From Sulfurimonas sp. (GTDB taxonomy: Bacteria > Campylobacterota > Campylobacteria > Campylobacterales > Sulfurimonadaceae), in the NCBI GenBank assembly GCA_026988235.1, contig JALSLQ010000014.1, forward strand, positions 1 to 51,229: a stretch of DNA of 51,229 nt, in the 5' to 3' direction. Positions 17,062-25,104 of the stretch are shown in pieces; position 1 is the stretch's first letter; each line of letters starts with the position of its first letter. The position numbers and the translations under genes are program-made. The notes beneath the pieces were generated by a model, which was given only the letters and a program-made list of their open reading frames with translations, was not told the DNA's origin and did no database searches.

Positions 17062-18995
17062 AAAAAGGAAAGTTTGAATCATTATCATTTAAAATCATGA
17101 GCTCCATTGTTATTACATCTATCATAATTATTATAGGAATTTTTCTTGCATTTGAAAAAATTAATAAAAAAGCTTTTTATAATGTTGAAGTACAAAAAGC
17201 AACACTTATTCTTAAAACTATAGAGCCTGTAGTGGCTATAGATATTTATCTTGATATGCAAAGTAAAATTAGATTACTATTGAAGCAGTTGATACAGAAT
17301 AAAGATATTTTGTCTATTAAAATTCTCAAAGATGGGGCAACTCTTTATGTCGTAAAATCCAAAAATAAGAGTGAAAGTCTTTTTATCGTCAAAAAAGATA
17401 TTTCTCAACCAAATTCTCAAAAGAAAATGGCTACTATTGAGCTTAACTATTCCAATCATAATTATAAACAACTTATAAAAAAATATAATAAACTTTTAGT
17501 AGTCATGCTGATAATAATGCTCATAATATTTATACTGCTTAGTCTGTATATTGACAAACTGCTAAAACCTTTGAAGCAAATTGCAAGAGTACTCAAAGGT
17601 TTCTCTCCTGAAAAAAAAATACAAATGGAGCCTATAAAACAAAATAATGAAATTTCTTTGATAGTATCCGCCTTGAATGAGATGCAAAAAAAGATATGTG
17701 ATTTTACCAACAAACAAAAAGACATTAATATCTTTTTGGAAGAAGAAGTCAATAAAAAAACTAAAGAGTTGCAGGCACAGTTGTTTAAAGATGATTTGAC
17801 ACAGTTACCAAATAGAAAAAAACTTTTTAATGACATTGAACATTCCAAACATGATGCTGCTTTACTGATTTTAAATATTGATGATTTTAAAGAGATTAAT
17901 GATTTTTACGGACAAAATGCGGGTGATTATGTTTTAGTGGAGTTTACAAAAAGACTGCTACATTTTTTTGAAGAGGAAAAAAATATCAGTCTCAGCCGTC
18001 TCTCTGGTGATGAATTTTCATTATTTTTTGAGCATAAACCCTCTCATAGAACTTTTATGAAGGTTGTCAACAGATTAACCAAAGAGATTGAAAAAATGGT
18101 TTTTGAGTATGAGCAGAGTGAAATTTACATTCGAGTTACTTTTGGCGGGACTATGGATACCGATGAAATGTTGGAAAAAGCAGATATCGCTCTAAAACTT
18201 GCAAAAGAGCAGAAAAAATATTTTTTATTGTATGACGCAAAACTAGATGTCAAAAGACAGTATAAAGAAAACATGGAGTGGGTCAAAAAAATAAAAAGTG
18301 CGATTAAAGAAGAGAGAATTATACCCTTTTTTCAACCTATATTTGATGCAAAAACACAAGAACCCGTCAGTTATGAGTGTTTAATTCGTCTTATTGATAC
18401 TGACGGTTCGGTAGTAAGCCCTTTTAAATTTTTAACCATTGCACAAAAAAGTAAACTCTATCCTCAACTAACAAAAATTATGATTGAAAAAAGTTGTCAA
18501 TATTTTCAGCATAGGGAGACGACTTTTTCTGTCAACCTTTCTATAAATGATATTCTTGATGTGGATATGGTAGCTTATATTCAAAAAAATGTGAAGAAAT
18601 ATGGCGTAAACAACAAAATTGTATTTGAAATTTTGGAAACAGAGGGTATTGATAATTATGAAGAAGTTTCTTCTTTTATACTCAGCATGAAACGACTTGG
18701 ATGCAAAATTTCTATAGATGATTTTGGTTCGGGGTATTCAAATTTTGAGCATATTCTCAAACTTGATATTGATTATATTAAAATTGATGGAAGTCTTATA
18801 AAACATCTCGATACCGATGTAAATGTTCAAATAGTCGTTGAAACGATTGTAAGTTTTGCTAAAAAGTTGAATTTAATTATTATTGCAGAATTTGTTCATA
18901 ATCAAGCGGTATTTGAAAAAGTCAAATCGCTTGATATTGAACGAATACAAGGGTTTTATCTGGGCGAACCAGAGAAGGAGATACTAGAAAACTAG
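17058..18995 (+). CDS. Membrane GGDEF-EAL protein, probably a c-di-GMP phosphodiesterase
   Basis: The 645-aa protein has two membrane helices (about 12-30 and 145-165) flanking a small periplasmic domain, a HAMP-like linker (LKPLKQIARVLKGF) and a coiled segment. A GGDEF domain (DLTQLPNRKKLF) follows with the active loop changed to SGDEF near residue 316, then an EAL domain. The EAL metal and catalytic residues look intact: ECL in YECLIRL, NLSIND, LETEG, DDFGSGYSNF, KIDGSLI and AEFVHN. A working phosphodiesterase with a regulatory or inactive cyclase is most likely. It overlaps the YfiR-like gene by 4 bp and the convergent porin gene by 4 bp. The periplasmic domain is the expected target of the YfiR-like protein. 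Confidence 0.87.
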   Translation: MKKGKFESLSFKIMSSIVITSIIIIIGIFLAFEKINKKAFYNVEVQKATLILKTIEPVVAIDIYLDMQSKIRLLLKQLIQNKDILSIKILKDGATLYVVKSKNKSESLFIVKKDISQPNSQKKMATIELNYSNHNYKQLIKKYNKLLVVMLIIMLIIFILLSLYIDKLLKPLKQIARVLKGFSPEKKIQMEPIKQNNEISLIVSALNEMQKKICDFTNKQKDINIFLEEEVNKKTKELQAQLFKDDLTQLPNRKKLFNDIEHSKHDAALLILNIDDFKEINDFYGQNAGDYVLVEFTKRLLHFFEEEKNISLSRLSGDEFSLFFEHKPSHRTFMKVVNRLTKEIEKMVFEYEQSEIYIRVTFGGTMDTDEMLEKADIALKLAKEQKKYFLLYDAKLDVKRQYKENMEWVKKIKSAIKEERIIPFFQPIFDAKTQEPVSYECLIRLIDTDGSVVSPFKFLTIAQKSKLYPQLTKIMIEKSCQYFQHRETTFSVNLSINDILDVDMVAYIQKNVKKYGVNNKIVFEILETEGIDNYEEVSSFILSMKRLGCKISIDDFGSGYSNFEHILKLDIDYIKIDGSLIKHLDTDVNVQIVVETIVSFAKKLNLIIIAEFVHNQAVFEKVKSLDIERIQGFYLGEPEKEILEN

Positions 18996-20542
18996 TATCT
19001 GTATCTTAGATAGAAGCGGATGTCTTGCGCTGAATCTACTACATTTGCACCTTGTCCGGCTGCTATTGCTTCATCCATACTCATTGCATTTCCTGAAGTA
19101 TTACCAAAGAAACCGTTGCTTCCTGTATATTTGTAGTCTATGTAGGTATAACGAATCTGCAATGATAAGATGTCTTCTATTAACGGCTCTGTGAAGTATG
19201 CTTCATAAGCATCCCCACGAGTAGCCAGTTTTGAACCAATGTTTGTGTCTTCACCGTATGTAATACTTCTCCAGTATTTAGAACCGTGATTGTACTCAAG
19301 TCCCCATCTTCCTTCTTCGCTGATAAGTGACGGATATTGTACACCAACCCACTCAGAATACCCTTTTTGTGATGTAGTTGATCCGAGCATGCCTTGTCCC
19401 TGATCAGGTTCTGTAATACTCATAGCCCCACTGATAAAAAATATCGTATCATCTAAAAAGTCGTTAATACCGTCACCGATGCCATTGGCAACAAAGTTTG
19501 CTGTAATTGCATGCATGTTTCCTACTGTGTCAAATCCTGTTCCTGTAGTATTACCATCTATAAGGTTATTTGCAAAGTAATATTGGGTATTGACAGTGTA
19601 CTGTCCATCGCTCCAAGGTGTAAAAATCAAACCAAGTAAATCTATAGAAGCATTTGAAGTCGTATCTGCATATGGTGCTGTATTAAATCGTGGTGCGGCA
19701 TTACTCATAGCACGACCGGCACAAAATTTTACATACATACCATCCACACCGGTTACATTTTCTAGGGCAAATTTTGCACTAAGCCCATCAAACTCAACAT
19801 TAATATTATGCCCCATAGGAGAAGCTGCATGGTCGTCATCTCTTAAGTTGACTAGGTGTCCGTTTGTTGATGGACGGCGTCCAACACTGAAAGTCCAAGG
19901 GACATCTGTACCCATAAAGGTGTCATTTTTATATAAAAAATATGCAGAACGAATACGAAGAGTGTCATCATAAGCATTTTCATTGGCTATCCAGTCAAAT
20001 GTTTCGTAGCCATTATTTGTGCTAGCACCGCTTCTTGCCCCAAAGGCTTTGTTGTAAGCAATTTGCCCTGTAAAACTTAAGTGTTTTGTTGCAGCCCAGT
20101 TCATATTTATCCAGAGTCTGTTTGTCATAAAAGCATTGTTCTTTTGTGTACTGCCATCTGCCATTTTGTATTGGAGATTGTCAAGGGCAAATCTATAATC
20201 AACACTTAGTTTGATGTGATTTCCATTTGTGTTTTTGTTGAGGTCTGAAATACTGTCTTGAATATCGGCAAGTTGTTCTTTTACCGTCATCTCTTCGTCA
20301 TCACCTTCGTCATCGCTTTCATCATCTGCAGAAGCCATTTTTTTAGCGTTGACTGAAGCTTTGTCTTCTTTTTTATGAGCAACTACTGTATGTTGCTTGG
20401 ACTTGAGTTCTTCAAGCTCTTTTTTCATTTTTTGCATTTCAATCTTCATAGCCTGAAATTGGTCATACATTGATTCTGCACTTAGGTTTGTTGTTCCCAA
20501 TATAGCAATAGTTGCTAAAGAAAGGAGGAGAGGTTTTTTCAT
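18992..20542 (-). CDS. Outer-membrane porin-like protein (DUF3373 type)
   Basis: The 516-aa protein starts with a signal peptide (MKKPLLLSLATIAILG...LSA). A short coiled coil (residues 25-48, MQKMKKELEELKSK) follows, then a very acidic linker (DDESDDEGDDEE) and a long beta-barrel region rich in alternating aromatic strands, ending in the barrel-type C-terminus RFYLRYRY. The layout and the conserved SVGRRPSTNGHL and NDFLDDTIFFISGAM segments fit the DUF3373 family found in Campylobacterota. The coiled-coil start resembles trimeric SLH-free porins. It is probably abundant, with a clean promoter and an AGGGAT ribosome site. Substrate unknown. Confidence 0.75.
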   Translation of the reverse strand: MKKPLLLSLATIAILGTTNLSAESMYDQFQAMKIEMQKMKKELEELKSKQHTVVAHKKEDKASVNAKKMASADDESDDEGDDEEMTVKEQLADIQDSISDLNKNTNGNHIKLSVDYRFALDNLQYKMADGSTQKNNAFMTNRLWINMNWAATKHLSFTGQIAYNKAFGARSGASTNNGYETFDWIANENAYDDTLRIRSAYFLYKNDTFMGTDVPWTFSVGRRPSTNGHLVNLRDDDHAASPMGHNINVEFDGLSAKFALENVTGVDGMYVKFCAGRAMSNAAPRFNTAPYADTTSNASIDLLGLIFTPWSDGQYTVNTQYYFANNLIDGNTTGTGFDTVGNMHAITANFVANGIGDGINDFLDDTIFFISGAMSITEPDQGQGMLGSTTSQKGYSEWVGVQYPSLISEEGRWGLEYNHGSKYWRSITYGEDTNIGSKLATRGDAYEAYFTEPLIEDILSLQIRYTYIDYKYTGSNGFFGNTSGNAMSMDEAIAAGQGANVVDSAQDIRFYLRYRY

Positions 20543-20573
20543 AAGATCCCTTTTTTTGTGTTATTTCTGTGAT

Positions 20574-20579
20574 ACTATA
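20574..20579 (-). promoter_or_regulatory. Candidate -10 box of the porin gene
   Basis: On the minus strand TATAGT lies about 31 bp before the porin ATG, giving a leader of about 25 nt that includes AAAGGGAT. The surrounding DNA is AT-rich with no repeats. Confidence 0.45.
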
Positions 20580-20703
20580 CATTATTAAATATAAAGATAG
20601 TTTTAAACTTCTTATATATTACTATAATTATTTGTTATATTTCATTGGCTTATCTATATTATTAGTAAATGAAAACAAAAGCTAGATTTAAATAAAAATT
20701 GAG

Positions 20704-20739
20704 TATAATTCGCGGATTTTTCTTCTTTACATGTAAAGA
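20704..20739 (+). promoter_or_regulatory. rpsB promoter with overlapping 16-bp perfect palindrome
   Basis: TATAAT at 20704-20709 implies transcription from about 20716. Just downstream is TCTTTACATGTAAAGA (20724-20739), a perfect 16-bp palindrome and the longest version of the TTACATGTAA motif in the window. Its position at about +9 to +24 is right for an operator or a leader hairpin. Promoter and palindrome are seen; the regulatory role is inferred. Confidence 0.55.
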
Positions 20740-20863
20740 TAGAAAATATTAACAGGTATGTGTCAAAAATCAGTGCAACCCGTTTTTTAGCGGATAATTG
20801 TTCGACATTGCCAAAGCTAACTGATAAATTTCTGGTTTGAAACAAAACCTTTAAGGATACCCT
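20716..20863 (+). promoter_or_regulatory. Long 5' leader of rpsB-tsf
   Basis: About 148 nt separate the inferred transcription start from the rpsB ATG, the longest leader in the window. It contains the 16-bp palindrome, a small TGTTCGACA hairpin and GGTTT-GAAACA-AAACC just before the Shine-Dalgarno AAGGATA. rpsB leaders are S2-autoregulated in some proteobacteria; whether this one is cannot be judged by eye. Confidence 0.35.
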
Positions 20864-21643
20864 ATGGTAACTATGAAAGACCTCTTAGAATGTGGTGTAC
20901 ACTTCGGACACCAAACGCGTCGTTGGAACCCAAAAATGAAAAAATACATCTTTGGTGTTCGTAAAAATATCTATATTATAGATTTGCAAAAAACGCTTCG
21001 TTATTTCCGTAATACATATACAATCGTTATGGATGCAGCAGCAGAAGGAAAAACTATTCTTTTTGTTGGTACAAAAAAACAAGCTCGTAACTCAGTCCGT
21101 GAAGCTGCAATCGCTTGTGATATGCCGTATGTAGACAACAGATGGTTAGGAGGAATGCTTACTAACTTCCCGACTATTCAAAAATCTATTCGTAAACTTG
21201 ATGTTATTACAGAGATGCAAGAAAATGGTCAAATTGATCTTTTAACAAAAAAAGAAGCGTTAATGCTTGCTCGTAAAAAAGTTAAATTAGAACAATACTT
21301 TGGTGGTATTCGTACTATGAAAAGACTTCCTGATATGTTATTTGTAATTGATGCAGTAAAAGAGCACATTGCAGTTTTAGAAGCAAGATGTTTAAATATT
21401 CCAGTTGTAGCACCACTTGATACTAACTGTGACCCAGATCTTATTACTTACCCAATTCCTGGTAATGATGATGCTATCCGTTCTATTCAACTGTTTTGTC
21501 GTGAAATGACAGCAGCTATCAATGAAGGAAAAGCACTTCGTGATGCACCTGCAGAAGAAGAACAAACAGAAGAAGCAGCGACTGAAGAAGCTCCGGCAAC
21601 TGAAGCTGTAGCAACTGAAGAAAAAACTACAGAGGAAGTATAA
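20864..21643 (+). CDS. rpsB: 30S ribosomal protein S2
   Basis: The 259-aa protein is unmistakable S2: [20 protein letters not shown] at the N-terminus, [23 protein letters not shown]...FVIDAVKE, and [13 protein letters not shown]...YPIPGNDD. The C-terminal 30 residues are a Glu/Ala/Thr-rich acidic tail with imperfect repeats ([13 protein letters not shown]), not part of the core fold. It is followed 2 bp later by tsf, the usual pairing. Shine-Dalgarno AAGGA is 9 nt before the ATG. Confidence 0.98.
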   Translation: MVTMKDLLECGVHFGHQTRRWNPKMKKYIFGVRKNIYIIDLQKTLRYFRNTYTIVMDAAAEGKTILFVGTKKQARNSVREAAIACDMPYVDNRWLGGMLTNFPTIQKSIRKLDVITEMQENGQIDLLTKKEALMLARKKVKLEQYFGGIRTMKRLPDMLFVIDAVKEHIAVLEARCLNIPVVAPLDTNCDPDLITYPIPGNDDAIRSIQLFCREMTAAINEGKALRDAPAEEEQTEEAATEEAPATEAVATEEKTTEEV

Positions 21644-21645
21644 TT

Positions 21646-22698
21646 ATGGCAGCAGTTACAGCAGCAATGGTAAAAGAGTTGCGTCAAGCGACTGACGCAC
21701 CAATGATGGATTGTAAAAAAGTTCTCGTTGAAGCTGATGGCGATATGGAAAAAGCAAAAGAACTGCTTAAAGAGCGTGGTATTGCTAAAGCGGCTAAAAA
21801 AGCTGACCGTATTGCAGCAGAAGGTCTTGTTGGGCTGAAAATGGCTGATGACAATTCTAAAGCTTCTGTTGTAGAAGTAAATTCTGAAACAGACTTCGTT
21901 GCACAAAATGAAGGTTTTCAAAATCTTATAAAAGATACTGCAGCAGAAGTGTATAACAATCAGCCTTCTGATGTTGATGCCTTGATGGCAAGCGACTTTG
22001 GTGTTAAATTTACTGAAACTGTGACGAAAATCGGTGAAAAAATTGAAATTCGTCGTTTTGGTACATTAACAGCGGCACCGGATGAAGCATTAAACTCATA
22101 CATTCACTCAAATAGTCGTATTGCCGTGATTGTAAAAGCAAAATGTGATAGTGAAAAGACTGCCGAGTGCATGAAAGATACACTAAAACAAATTGCAATG
22201 CATGCATCTGCAATGAAGCCAAGCACACTCAGCTACAAAGATTTTGATGCTGAATATGTTGAGAGTGAGACAAAAGGTCGTATTGAAGCATTGAAAAAAG
22301 AGAATGAAGAGTTGAAAAGACTTAAAAAGCCTCTTAAAAATGTTCCTCAATACATCTCTATGATGCAACTTACAGACGAAGTTATGAAAAAAGCAGAAGC
22401 GGACATCAAAGCGGAGTTAATTGCAGAGGGGAAACCTGAGAAAATTTTAGACAGAATTATTCCTGGTAAAGTAGCTCGTTTTATTTTAGATAATACACTT
22501 CTCGATCAAGAACAAGCATTACTAGACCAACAATATGTTTTAGATGATAAATTAACTGTGGCACAAGCAGTTGATAAAGCGGCTAAAGCATGTGGTGGTA
22601 CTGCTGAAATTACTGAATTTATTCGCCTTGAAGTTGGTGAAGGCATTGAGAAAAAAGAAGAAGACTTCGCAGCAGAAGTTGCAGCACAAATGAGCTAA
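21646..22698 (+). CDS. tsf: Elongation factor Ts
   Basis: EF-Ts exchanges GDP for GTP on EF-Tu. The 350-aa protein has the UBA-like N-terminus ([19 protein letters not shown]), the EF-Tu-contacting TDFVA motif in [13 protein letters not shown], and [11 protein letters not shown] in the core. The extended C-terminal dimerisation region is as long as in other Campylobacterota. It is co-transcribed with rpsB. A 9-bp hairpin lies 23 bp after the stop. Confidence 0.97.
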   Translation: MAAVTAAMVKELRQATDAPMMDCKKVLVEADGDMEKAKELLKERGIAKAAKKADRIAAEGLVGLKMADDNSKASVVEVNSETDFVAQNEGFQNLIKDTAAEVYNNQPSDVDALMASDFGVKFTETVTKIGEKIEIRRFGTLTAAPDEALNSYIHSNSRIAVIVKAKCDSEKTAECMKDTLKQIAMHASAMKPSTLSYKDFDAEYVESETKGRIEALKKENEELKRLKKPLKNVPQYISMMQLTDEVMKKAEADIKAELIAEGKPEKILDRIIPGKVARFILDNTLLDQEQALLDQQYVLDDKLTVAQAVDKAAKACGGTAEITEFIRLEVGEGIEKKEEDFAAEVAAQMS

Positions 22699-22720
22699 TA
22701 AAGCAATTTTTTAAATAAAA

Positions 22721-22756
22721 GGGCATAATGGTAACATTAATGATACTATTATGCCC
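22721..22756 (+). terminator. Hairpin after rpsB-tsf
   Basis: GGGCATAAT pairs perfectly with ATTATGCCC (9 bp, 18-nt loop) shortly after the tsf stop. The downstream sequence is only moderately T-rich, so it is a weak intrinsic terminator or an mRNA-stabilising stem. Confidence 0.5.
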
Positions 22757-22965
22757 TATCTTTCGTATTTGTCGATGATTTTTTTATCGCCCCTATACAA
22801 TCATTAAACCTCGCGTATATAGATAAAATATATTCAGTTCATCTTAAATGCAAGCCTTTTAGACCACCAATTTTTTCGTAATTCTATACTACATATCAAT
22901 ATAAAATCAATATTTCATAGAAAATATATTTAAGGAATTACAAATGTTAAAAAATAGTGTACTCC

Positions 22966-22974
22966 ATAAAGTTG
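22966..22974 (+). repeat. Left 9-bp target-site duplication
   Basis: ATAAAGTTG, directly repeated at 23158-23166, immediately outside the terminal inverted repeats of the miniature element. Confidence 0.85.
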
Positions 22975-23157
22975 CACGGTAATTCAAAACTCAGTTATAT
23001 ATTAAAAAATTGTTGATTTTTGGAACGCGGACTTTAGTCCGGGCTGAGAGTGGCAAGAAAGTTGCAATAGCCGGCACTAAAGTACCGGTTCCAAAAAAAC
23101 ATTAACTTTAAAACCTAGGTACAAAATATAAAAATAGCTGAGTTTTGAATTACCGTG
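22975..23157. mobile_element. MITE-like element, 183 bp, 20-bp perfect terminal inverted repeats
   Basis: The left end CACGGTAATTCAAAACTCAG (22975-22994) is the exact reverse complement of the right end (23138-23157). A 9-bp direct repeat, ATAAAGTTG, flanks both ends, the hallmark of insertion by a DDE transposase. There is no coding capacity. The interior carries a full REP doublet (GGAAC at 23022 to GTTCC at 23092) and CCTAGG (23114-23119), also found at the edges of other repeat loci. It is a non-autonomous transposon; the helper transposase is not in the window and its family cannot be named from the ends alone. Confidence 0.85.
23022..23092 (+). repeat. REPIN-like inverted doublet inside the miniature element
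   Basis: Two hairpins in opposite orientation: GGAAC-GCGGACTTTAGTCCG on the left and CCGGCACTAAAGTACCGG-TTCC on the right. They are separated by the spacer GAGAGTGGCAAGAAAGTTGC, whose GCAA/TTGC can form a third small stem. The same spacer recurs at 13236, 43895, 43985, 44072 and 51125. Confidence 0.85.
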
Positions 23158-23166
23158 ATAAAGTTG
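23158..23166 (+). repeat. Right 9-bp target-site duplication
   Basis: Second copy of ATAAAGTTG; see the left copy at 22966-22974. Removing one copy plus the element rejoins a short open frame running into the ndh start. Confidence 0.85.
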
Positions 23167-23211
23167 TTGGCTTAGCTCCTTTTTGTAATAGTTATGGTAT
23201 AGTTTTTTATT

Positions 23212-24408
23212 ATGAATGATAAGAATAAAATAATTATTATTGGTGGCGGCTATGGTGGGCTAAAAGCTATTGAAAAACTCTCTAAATATAAAAAGAATGA
23301 AATTTTATTATTTGATAAAAATGCTTATCATTTTATGCAGACAGATGTGTATGAATTAATTGCAAATGAAAAAGATTTTGCCAAAGTAAGTGTAGATTTA
23401 TTTACCTACTGTAAAGGTTTTGATGATAATGTAACTTTTTACAAGCAAGAAGTTGACAATATAGATTTTATGAATAAAAAAGTAATTACGAGTACACAAC
23501 GCTACTCTTATGATTATGTCATTATAGCGGTAGGGACTCGAACGAAATTTTTACCAAGTATAGATGGTTTAAAAGAATATGCACATGGCGTAAAAGCACT
23601 GCATAGGGCAATGTATTTTAAACAAAAATTTGAAATGTCACTTTTTAAGAAGGTAGAAGAAAGTGGCAGTAAATGTACCCCTTTGAATATTGTAGTAGCT
23701 GGAGGAGGGCTGAGCGGGGTTGAAATTTCTGCACAAATGGCATCTTTTGCAAAAGAATTTTATTATAACAATAATTTTTTATGTAGAAAACTCAATATAA
23801 TTTTAGTAAACTCTTCAAAGAAAATACTAAAAGGTATGGATGAATATTTGGCGACAGAGTCTGAAAAGAGGTTGCTTGATTTAGAAGTAAATATAAAAAA
23901 TAATGTAAAAGTAACATCTATGACTGCTCATGATGTGACTGTAAGTAATGGCGAAAATATTCCTATGGATTTTATGATTTTTGCAGGAGGGATAGAGCCA
24001 AATGGGCTTATATATAAACTTGCCTTAGAAAAAAATGAGAGAGGATTTGTCAATATTAATGAATATTTACAGGTTGATACCTATAAAGAAGTATTTGCAA
24101 TAGGCGATTGTGCAACTTTATATAATAAGGGGCAATTTGTCGCACCGACTGCTGATGTAGCGGAGCAGATGGCAGATGTATGCAGTGAAAATATAATGAA
24201 TTTAGTCAATAAAAAAGAGTTAAAAAAACATAATATAAAGTCACGAGGCATACTTATAGCATTAGGAAGAAGATATGCTGTTGGTAAAGTTTTTAATTTT
24301 TATATTAAAGGATATATAGCATTTATCATAAAAAAGTTGATAGAAAAAAATTATTTTAAAAAATTAGATAGACAGTCAAAAAAAGGCTGTGACAAAATAT
24401 TTGAGTAG
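23212..24408 (+). CDS. ndh: Type II NADH dehydrogenase-like FAD oxidoreductase
   Basis: NDH-2 passes electrons from NADH to quinone without proton pumping, as a peripheral inner-membrane enzyme. The 398-aa protein has the FAD dinucleotide fold IIIIGGGYGG (residues 8-17), a second NADH fold IVVAGGGLSGVE (about 160-171), ATG-like IIAVGTRTKF, and FAIGDCA plus PTADVAEQMA near the flavin. The C-terminal stretch is amphipathic and lysine-rich (FYIKGYIAFIIKKLIEKNYF), expected to anchor the membrane. It sits between tsf and the ABC gene, where in Campylobacter (as recalled) no gene lies, next to a MITE, so it may be an insertion. The start overlaps TATTATGAATGA with no strong ribosome site. Confidence 0.82.
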   Translation: MNDKNKIIIIGGGYGGLKAIEKLSKYKKNEILLFDKNAYHFMQTDVYELIANEKDFAKVSVDLFTYCKGFDDNVTFYKQEVDNIDFMNKKVITSTQRYSYDYVIIAVGTRTKFLPSIDGLKEYAHGVKALHRAMYFKQKFEMSLFKKVEESGSKCTPLNIVVAGGGLSGVEISAQMASFAKEFYYNNNFLCRKLNIILVNSSKKILKGMDEYLATESEKRLLDLEVNIKNNVKVTSMTAHDVTVSNGENIPMDFMIFAGGIEPNGLIYKLALEKNERGFVNINEYLQVDTYKEVFAIGDCATLYNKGQFVAPTADVAEQMADVCSENIMNLVNKKELKKHNIKSRGILIALGRRYAVGKVFNFYIKGYIAFIIKKLIEKNYFKKLDRQSKKGCDKIFE

Positions 24409-24436
24409 TAAAATATTATAATAAGCAAGAGTAGAA

Positions 24437-24442
24437 TATAAT
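24437..24442 (+). promoter_or_regulatory. Candidate -10 box giving a leaderless ABC-ATPase mRNA
   Basis: TATAAT, then TCCTTT, then ATG at 24449; no Shine-Dalgarno sequence. The spacing matches the miaA, helical-repeat protein and helicase genes. Confidence 0.5.
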
Positions 24443-24448
24443 TCCTTT

Positions 24449-25093
24449 ATGAATCTATTATCTGCTAAAAAATTATCACACTCATTTGAATATGAACTTT
24501 TTTCAAATGTCTCTTTGTCACTTCAAGAAAAAGAGAGTATCGCCATCATTGGCATGAGCGGGAGCGGTAAGTCAACATTGTTGCACCTCTTAGCAACTTT
24601 ATTAAAACCCGATGACGGAGAAGTAGAACTTTTTGGTAAAAATGTCAGTGCCATGAGTAAAAAAGAGTTGGTTTTGGTAAAAAGAAACAAGCTCGGCATT
24701 GTATTTCAATCTCATTACCTTTTTAAAGGTTTTACCGCTTTGGAAAACCTTGAAGTATCAGAGATTCTTTCACAAAAACATATAGACAATCAACTGCTTA
24801 AAAATTTAGACATTGGGCAGTGTATGCATCAAAAAGTTACAGAGCTTTCAGGTGGGCAACAACAGCGTATTTCTATAGCAAGAGTCCTCACAAAAAAGCC
24901 ATCTATTATATTTGCAGATGAACCGACAGGAAATCTTGATAATGAAACAGCATCAGAAGTCATGAAATTATTTTTTGATTATTGTAAGAATAATAGAGCA
25001 GGTATGATACTTGTAACGCATGATAATGATTTGGCACACATGTGCAACAGAGTATATAAACTTGAAGATAAAGAATTGAAACTGATTAAGTAG
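24449..25093 (+). CDS. ABC transporter ATP-binding protein (LolD/MacB-like)
   Basis: This 214-aa stand-alone nucleotide-binding subunit has Walker A GMSGSGKS (residues 35-42), Q-loop GIVFQSHYLF, signature LSGGQQQR, Walker B IIFADEPTGNLD and switch His in LVTHD. FQ..YLF and EPTGNLD are typical of the LolD/MacB/FtsE group, so release of lipoproteins or membrane extrusion is possible. No permease gene adjoins. The position between tsf and fliR is conserved in Campylobacter as I recall it. The ATG follows TATAAT by 6 nt. Confidence 0.88.
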   Translation: MNLLSAKKLSHSFEYELFSNVSLSLQEKESIAIIGMSGSGKSTLLHLLATLLKPDDGEVELFGKNVSAMSKKELVLVKRNKLGIVFQSHYLFKGFTALENLEVSEILSQKHIDNQLLKNLDIGQCMHQKVTELSGGQQQRISIARVLTKKPSIIFADEPTGNLDNETASEVMKLFFDYCKNNRAGMILVTHDNDLAHMCNRVYKLEDKELKLIK

Positions 25094-25104
25094 AGGTTAT
25101 AGGC

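Larger units (their letters stand above)
22699..23211 (+). other. 513-bp gap between tsf and ndh
   Basis: The gap holds the tsf hairpin (22721-22756), about 190 bp of AT-rich DNA with no recognisable gene, and a short ORF start with a good ribosome site (AAGGAAT before ATG 22944). The rest is the miniature element at 22975-23157 and 54 bp leading to ndh with TATAGT at 23198-23203. No tRNA or small RNA signature was recognised. Confidence 0.6.

Noticed and set aside
22975..23157. Remnant of an insertion sequence with a decayed transposase
   Set aside because: The interior is only 143 bp, made of the REP doublet and AT-rich DNA, with no coding trace. MITE is the better name.
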